Below, one piece after another: positions 57,927 to 64,000 of a DNA stretch of 64,000 nucleotides. The stretch lies in assembly GCA_037176705.1 (NCBI GenBank), contig CM073886.1, positions 130,540,001 through 130,604,000 of the forward strand. Direction: 5' to 3'. The notes below the pieces were generated by a model. It was not told the origin of the DNA and made no database searches. It saw only the letters and a list, made by a program, of their open reading frames with translations. Positions within the stretch are counted from its first letter, which is position 1; each line of letters begins with the position of its first letter. Source of the stretch: Molossus alvarezi. Taxonomy: Eukaryota > Chordata > Mammalia > Chiroptera > Molossidae. The position numbers and the translations under genes were made by a program.

Positions 57927-59234
57927 GTTATCTAAATTAGAATATATGTGGTATACCTGAAACTCTTATTATGTTTTAAACTAATGTAACTACATCGTTT
58001 TTGTGCAAGTGTGATTCAGATGTCTGTTAAAACAAACTTAATTGAAATATATATTTACATGTAGAAAAGTACTCATTCAGAATATTTGTACTTGAAATTA
58101 AAATAACTGCCATATTCAATGTATACATCGAATATCTCCTTGGAAAGATAATTATTTTAAAAAACAAGTCTTTTCATTGTTGCTTGAAAGACATAAAGAG
58201 GCAATACAATAGAGTTCAAATATAAGAAAATTAAAGGGACATTTTTGCTTTTGTTGTTGACAATATAGGGGTTTTTCTTCTCACTTTCCAAAAGTTACTA
58301 GTTCCGAATTAGTAAGACAACTCTACAGTTATCAGAGAGTCAGACTTCTTTTATATTATTATTCTGCCATCTTTAATTTATAGCTTAAATTTCACAGACC
58401 AAGATGGCTGCTGGAGCTCCAGGTAACACGCCACATTCCAGTCCACAGGGCAGAAGGAAGAAGGAGGGCCCGCCGTTTGTTTAAAGGTTGGGTGGTTTCT
58501 CTCTCATTGACCAGGATTTAGCCAGCCCTGATAGTAAAGAAAGCATGAACATGAGTCTGTCCCTGCTGGCGATGTACCCAGCTGAAAATCTGAAATTTTA
58601 GGGCCAATAAAACAGGGGAGAATAAATATGGGGTCACAGATAACTTTCTGCCACACCTTCACAACGGCTTAGATTCTTACCGGAGAATCCAGCATTCAGA
58701 ACTTTTCTTTCAATTCGCGGATGAAGATGATTAGAAGAGAGACTACAGATCTGGAAATGAAAATAATTGGGTTCAAATCCCCCTTTTACTGTGGAGGGAA
58801 GTTAAAAATATTCTTTCTAAGCAGCTTGTCTGGAGAGAGAGACTAATCATATTCAGTGTTGAGTAGTGTTTCTATCAAATGAAACAATGACTTCACATCA
58901 CCTTTTACACGTAGAAAAACACTGCTTCAAAATTGGTATTATTAATATTAGTATTATTAACTAACAATTGCCTGTTTAAGCGATGGACATAACTTGGTAA
59001 GAATAAATAAATATATCAACATTATGAATGATTCTCTACACCACAGAGAGTGGATAATGGAGATGAAATATTTCTGACATATTTTTTTTCAGGAGACTCA
59101 GAATTCAATCTATTACAATTAAGCATCAATAAACAAACTTTCCCAAAAATGTTGGCAAGAGGGCTACTCTCAGAATTTACTTTTTTAGTTGATCAGTGTG
59201 GCTGTTTATTATGATCGATTTAAAAAACGGTATG
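57925..59234. other. unassigned AT-rich sequence
   Basis: About 1.3 kb. Bases 58398-58520 (caagatggctgctggagctc...) look like an old dispersed mammalian repeat that I cannot name. Nothing else is recognisable. Confidence 0.4.
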
Positions 59235-59479
59235 GCCCTGGTTGGTTTGGCTCAGTGGTTAGAGCGATGGCCCGCAGACCAGAGAGTCTTGGGTTCAGTT
59301 CCAGTCCAGGGCACAGACCTCGGTTGTGGTTTGGTCCTCAGCCCTTGTTGGGGCCATGCAGGAGGCAACCAGTCGATGTGTCCCTCTCACATTGATATTT
59401 CTCTCCCTCTCTCCGCCTCCTTCCCACTCTACCTGAAGATAAATGGAAAAATAACCCGGGGTGAGGATTTTAAAAAAAT
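59235..59479 (+). mobile_element. VES-type SINE, second type
   Basis: Complete: ccctggttggtttggctcag head, ggttcagttccagtccaggg B-box region, ctgaagataaatggaaaaat and a ggggtgaggatttt tail. Confidence 0.95.
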
Positions 59480-60415
59480 GATATATTAATAATTCCAGTT
59501 CTTTGTCGAACAAGGTTGAGCATCCAAGCTTTTTGCTTAAGTGTCAGGCCATTGAATCCCAAACTCTATAAGAAATGAAAGGCCATTCAAGTGTTAACCC
59601 TATTTTTCAAATGAAGAAACGAGAGGTTTATTGATTTTCTCAAATTCACACAGATAATAAAATCTTGGTTCAGTGGTTTTTTTAAACCATATTGAAACCA
59701 AGTGTTTTGAATATTCCAAGGTAAAAATTAATGCAAAGAGTTCATATGTGTCTGTCTACTGACCTTTTTCCAATGTCATGGTAAATTAGATTTGTGGATT
59801 TTAGAAAGTGCATAAAACTAGGGGAAAAAAGATAAGGTTTTGTCCATGATAATGCATATATGTGATTATAAAAAATAAGTGGAATTATAAACTACATTGC
59901 ATGAATAGATGAGAAGATACAAAACTTGTGGGAAATGAATGTATTAATAACCAGAAGACAAAATCGCTCAGTAGCTGATAGTTTATGCAACCTTTGGTTA
60001 TGGGTAATTAATTCAGCTTAGTAATTGAAAATTTTTATTAAGCAGCTACGAACATTTTTCGCAAATGAAACTTTCCTTAAACCATTTCTCATTGATCATA
60101 GTGTGAAATGTATAGGCAAAGAGACATAAAACGAACAGCATCAGTCCTCCAGTAGCTCGGAAGTTGAGAGGAGAAAGACGGTTACGAGACGAGGCGTCGA
60201 GAGAACAGTCCTGGGAACTGCGGTCCGTCTGGGTCTGGTTTCTGTCTTCTCTGATTTCTGCTCCGTTGCTGGGGCAGCTGGTGGCTTTAAGGAAACCTAA
60301 GTCCCAGCTGCAGAGTAAACAGTATTTACAGTTCTAATGTATCTGGGTTACCAAACCCTCCTCTACTCCAGTCCTTATGCAATTAATGAGATGACCTTTT
60401 AAAAATGAAAATCTC
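59480..60415. other. mostly unassigned sequence
   Basis: One MIR fragment at 59590-59680 is listed separately. The remainder is unassigned. Confidence 0.45.
59590..59680 (-). mobile_element. MIR SINE fragment
   Basis: Reverse MIR core: ccctatttttcaaatgaaga, aacgagaggtttattgattt, tctcaaattcacacagataa. Confidence 0.6.
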
Positions 60416-60673
60416 GCCCTGGCCGGTTTGGCTCAATGGTTAGAGCATCGGCCCATGGACCAGAGAGTCCTGGGTTCGGTTCCCGCTAAGGGCACGTACC
60501 TTGGTAGCAGTTTGTCCCCTGCCCCGGTTGGGGTCATGTGGGTGGCAGCCACTCGATATGTCTCTCTCACATCGATGTTTCTCTCTCTCTCTCTTCCTCC
60601 CTCTCTCCCTCCCACTCTATCTGAAGATCAATGCAAAAGTGTCTTTGGGTGAGGATAAACATAAATAAATAAA
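60416..60673 (+). mobile_element. VES-type SINE, second type
   Basis: Complete: ccctggccggtttggctcaa head, ggttcggttcccgctaaggg B-box region, ctgaagatcaatgcaaaagt, then a gggtgaggataaacataaat tail. Confidence 0.96.
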
Positions 60674-60829
60674 AGCAAAAATAGATCTAATAATATATTT
60701 TCAGACTTTAAAACAGTTTGATATGAACTCATAATTTTCATAATTAAATCCAAACATCACCACGGTGTTATTACCATCTGTGATCCGGCCCCTCTTACGC
60801 TCTTTCTCCCATATACCAGTGAAAATTAT

Positions 60830-61094
60830 TTATTTATTTTATGTATTTATTTATTTTTAATCCTCACCCGAGGATATTTTTCCATTTATCTTCAGAAAAA
60901 GTAGGAAGGAGAGAGAAAGGGAGAGAGAGAGGGAAACATCGGTGTGAGAGAAGAGAGACACGTCAGCTGGCTGCCTTCCTCACGACCCCGACCAGGGCCA
61001 GGGACTGAACCACAACCAAGGTATGTGCCCTTGGCCAGAATCAAACTCCGGTCTGCCAGCCCTCGCTCTAACCACTGAGCCAAACTGGCCAGGA
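60830..61094 (-). mobile_element. VES-type SINE, second type
   Basis: Minus-strand copy with a long (TTTA)n tail region, aatcctcacccgaggatatt and complete head. It lies 157 bp from the previous copy in opposite orientation. Confidence 0.95.
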
Positions 61095-61104
61095 CTTTTT
61101 TTGT

Positions 61105-61225
61105 ATCCTTTATTCATTCAAAAAATTGTATCTCAAGTACGCAGAGTATGTCAGACAGTTTTAGGTGTTTGGGTTACACTAGAAGAACTCAGACACCTGG
61201 TCTCAGGGAGCTGACGCTTTCTTCC
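61105..61225 (-). mobile_element. L2/MIR-type 3' end fragment
   Basis: Reverse of the L2 3' end: tttattcattcaaaaaattg, cagtatgtcagacag-like, ttaggtgtttgggttacac, tctcagggagctgacgctt. Confidence 0.5.
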
Positions 61226-61289
61226 CTGACCCCGACATGGGAGCCAGTAACCGCAGCTCCGGGGTGTGTGACCTTCACATCCGTCCAGT

Positions 61290-61510
61290 GTTCTCTCATT
61301 GCGACTTCATCTGCTCCGTCACTGGACCCTCTGTTGTAGCCGTCCATACTTCGGACCTTAGAACGCACTGTTCCCTGTGTCTGAAATGGGTTTACTTCTC
61401 CCACCTCTCACCCCACTTCTCCTGGCCGACTCCTCAGTTCTTTCAGACTCAGCTCAATACCCTCACTCGGCCAGGAACGTTTGACCGACCCAACCCCGTC
61501 TCATCGAGAT
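61290..61510 (+). mobile_element. L2 LINE fragment
   Basis: L2 3' half in order: ccttagaacgcactgttccc, tgtgtctgaaatgggttt, ctggccgactcctcagttct, ttcagactcagctcaatacc, ccaggaacgtttgaccgac. Confidence 0.6.
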
Positions 61511-62251
61511 CGGTTTCAGCATTTTTCCCACATGCTGGTATGACATACATCAAACGCTCTATGTTTAATAAGATCATCTTGAATATTTAATTGATGTTTT
61601 TTGAGGTAGATTGCTACGATTTGGTGTAGGTGAGCTGAAAATTGGTTGTTCAATTTCATAAAAACATTCAGTAATTAATGATCTTTACCTTTCAGGTTCA
61701 AGAACACACTTTTAGCAGAAAAGGCAACGTATTTCAGAGTGTGCCGAGTGAAGACGGGGTCTCTTGTTCAGGAGCTTTGTAGCTTCAAGAACTGCTAAGA
61801 GCTTTGTTTTGATGGTTTCAGGTTCTTCTAAGGTACAGCTAAGGTTTAACACTGTTTGACTAGTGACTCAGCTGATACTTAGAGGTAGGAAGGTGCGTCT
61901 GTACGTGTTTTAAGTGCCTGTGTGTATTTATGGTAATGTGTTTTTTTTTTTCTGGAATAACAAGTTCATGCTTGATATAAACAACCATTAGACTTGATTT
62001 TAGGAGGAGAAAGAGGAGTTTCATGATTATACGTAGACACGAAACACATTCGTTAAATATTGAACCATAATCTCAGACGTGGGATGAAGGAGTCAGTGTA
62101 GCTTTTCCATGGAAATCTCTGAGGGCCTGAACATGAGTAAAAATGTAGCTCTCACATGTTAACTCCACAATCGGACATGAAGTGAAACACCAATGGCGGG
62201 GACATCCGAAGAAGAAGCAGATTCCTGGTAAATTCTCGCGTGATACATGGA
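61511..62251. other. unassigned sequence
   Basis: No recognisable element. Confidence 0.5.
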
Positions 62252-62596
62252 TGCTACAAACTGAATGCTTGTGTTTCCCCCAAATTCAGACTTATTCCCA
62301 GTATAATGGGTTTTGGAGGCGGGGCCTGTGAGAGACGGTCAGGAGGGTGGAACCCTCCCTGGTGAGGTCAGCACCCTTATGAAGGACGCATCCAGAGCAC
62401 TTCCCGCCCCTTCCACCCTCTGAGGACACAATGGGAAGACGGTGGCCTCTGAAGGGGGTTCTCACCAGACACCAGCTCTGCCTGTGCCCCGTCTTGGGTT
62501 CCTCAGCCCCCAAAACTGTGGGAAATAAGTTCCTGTTGTCTGTGGGCCACCCAGCCCATGGTAGTTTGTTACGGCAACGCTAACGGACTAAGACGA
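62252..62596 (+). mobile_element. MaLR (MLT1-like) solo LTR
   Basis: Nearly complete LTR: tgctacaaactgaatgcttg start, ccaaattcagacttattccc, ttttggaggcggggcctgtg, ggagggtggaaccctccctg, gcacccttatgaaggacg, ctgaggacacaatgggaaga, ctcaccagacaccagctctg, actgtgggaaataagttcct (polyadenylation signal), and the end taacggactaagacga. No internal sequence, so it is a solo LTR. Confidence 0.9.
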
Positions 62597-62937
62597 CTGA
62601 CAAAGAGGAAAACTAAAAACTGTGGTCCTTGTAGTCTTTTCATCCACAAGGAATTTACAAATCAAAAGATTACGGGCTCATTTCATACAACTGCATGTGT
62701 GCTAACGTTCTCTACTCGTGAGTCCGTTAAAGTCCTGGAGGGTGACGCCCCGTCCTTCAGGAATGCCATGCCCTCCCTCGTCGCCCGCCTCTGTTCTTTC
62801 TCACCTGGCTTCATTGGCAGCGTGATTCCAAAAGACGGTGCGCTCAGCCTGCAGACGGCCCCTAATGCACAGCTGCTGGTCAAACACCAGGAAGTTCCTC
62901 ATGCGGCAAGACCACCTTTGAAAAAGAAAGGCCCGTG

Positions 62938-63046
62938 GCCCTGGCCGGTTTGGCTCAGCTGCTGGAGCGTCGGCCTGCAGACCCAAGAGTCCCGGGTTTG
63001 GTTCCCGCTAGGGGCACGTACCAAAAACAATAAAATAAAAACAAAT
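62938..63046 (+). mobile_element. SINE tRNA-like head with A-rich tail only
   Basis: The first 85 bp of the second SINE type (ccctggccggtttggctcag through B-box ggtttggttcccgctagggg to gcacgtacc) joins directly to an A-rich tail (aaaaacaataaaataaaaac). The CT-rich middle and gggtgaggat end are absent. I found no target-site duplication. Confidence 0.85.
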
Positions 63047-64000
63047 CCTCATGAAGAATATCAACATAAAGAATACACTTTTTGGGGGGAGGAAATTTTA
63101 AGCTTCTATTTCACAACTAGCTTTTACGGTTTAAGCACAAGGTTCCTATTACGTGAATGCAGTTTGCTGTGTTTAATTACTATCATTATTTTTATTATAG
63201 ATACAGTAGTAATTATCTCTTCCCACTGTCTCATTATGTTTTGATCCATTCACATAATAAAAGTTTACTGTAAATATAAGGTTAGGTAACATTCGAGAAA
63301 ACATGTAATTATGGAATATATAATCATACACAATCTAAACAGCTGAACATTTCCACATTTCTAACAATTAAATGTTTAGAAAGTAAAGAATTAGCTGTTT
63401 TTAATAACGTTCCGGAGGTGGCAGCTACAGAAGGGTTTATTTGTTGACCTAAAATCACTTTACTTCAGTTATATTAATAACATCTAGGTTTCTCAAAAAC
63501 CTGCTGGCTGAAAAAAAAGAAAAAGCATCTTTCCGGCTTTATTAATGATTCATGCGGCAGTTTCTGAAGAGACAAGTCCCACAGAGAAGGAGCTCTTGAT
63601 TAATGACCTGGAAACACTTTTCCTTTTCAGCTGATTAAATAAAATTGACTGGATTTTTACATTTTTGTAATAAAATGACCCGCAGGGCTGAGACGACACA
63701 GGGAAAGCAGCATGTTCACTCTTCAGCGGGTTTTTATTTTGTCACTTGTAACAATGAAAGGGCTGACCACCCAGGCAGAAAAACGCACTTTCTCACCGTC
63801 CGCGGCCCGCTGACGAGCGGGTGCCGACCCCGAGTTCACGCTCCGCCCGGTTCTGTGTGCCCACGGCTCGGGCTCAGTGGTCCCGAGCCTAGCAGCCATG
63901 CTGTCAAACTGTCACACGAAGATTTAAAAATCTGGAATTTAAAAAGGAAAAGAGCAACCTCTAACTGTGACCTGCACGCTTAGTTTAGAGGCATTCGTGG
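63047..64000. other. unassigned sequence
   Basis: Bases 63400-63660 are repeat-free with clustered ATTA/TAAT motifs (candidate regulatory block). Bases 63790-63890 are strongly CpG-dense (about 15 CpG in 100 bp by eye). The open frame 63645-63983 has no recognisable product. Confidence 0.45.

Noticed and set aside
62558..63244. 228-codon plus-strand frame, the longest in the window
   Set aside because: It runs from the end of a MaLR LTR through unassigned DNA and a SINE head; no domain is recognisable.
1..64000. Helitrons or young hAT/piggyBac elements typical of vesper bats
   Set aside because: I looked for the usual Helitron ends and for paired young inverted repeats and saw none that I could support.

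Overview
This is nuclear DNA from a mammal, almost certainly a bat of the Yangochiroptera. The main evidence is at least 22 copies of tRNA-derived SINEs of the bat VES type, recognised by their tRNA-like head, a CT-rich middle and an A-rich tail. Most end in an aatcaataaa-type tail; a second group ends in a cctcrggtgaggat tail. The rest is LINE-1, ancient mammalian repeats (MIR, L2, MaLR and gammaretrovirus-like LTRs, a Tigger-like MITE), satellites and unassigned single-copy sequence. I found no convincing protein-coding exon, no bacterial-style operon and no CRISPR array. Every long ORF I examined is explained by a repeat, by the antisense of a LINE-1, or by a satellite.

Layout. 1-12.6 kb: SINEs in mostly unassigned DNA, with a 16-bp minisatellite at 6.64 kb, a CpG-dense block at 7.9-8.17 kb and a 29-bp minisatellite at 10.04 kb. 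12.6-15.6 kb: old L1M-type 3' end, L2 and MIR remnants, and one SINE. 15.6-19.1 kb: long stretch without recognisable repeats, including a candidate conserved noncoding element near 18.5-18.85 kb. 19.1-23.3 kb: SINEs, a LINE-1 with a 5' inversion (21.18-21.92 kb) and a CpG-dense block. 23.28-31.1 kb: an ancient repeat, probably a hAT transposon, split first by a very short LINE-1 3' end and then by a near full-length old LINE-1. That LINE-1 itself contains a retroposed vault RNA. 31-47 kb: MIR, MaLR LTR and L2 pieces, a 78-bp local duplication, a Tigger-like MITE that abuts a 15-copy 26-bp minisatellite, and a gammaretrovirus-like LTR. 47.24-54.11 kb: a full-length 6.9-kb LINE-1 on the minus strand with 14-bp target-site duplications, interrupted by a SINE with its own 15-bp duplication. 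54.1-64 kb: a 138-bp segment present twice 889 bp apart, an old internal LINE-1 fragment, the second SINE type, L2 pieces and a MaLR (MLT1-like) LTR.

The mobile elements form a readable insertion history, dated relative to each other by nesting: ancient hAT-like element, then old LINE-1, then vault RNA copy; L2, then Tigger-like MITE, then minisatellite growth at its edge; young LINE-1, then SINE. The LINE-1 machinery is the likely source of the SINE and vault RNA copies, because these carry A-rich tails and, where visible, target-site duplications. All repeat family names here come from reading the sequence against remembered consensus features, not from a database search.
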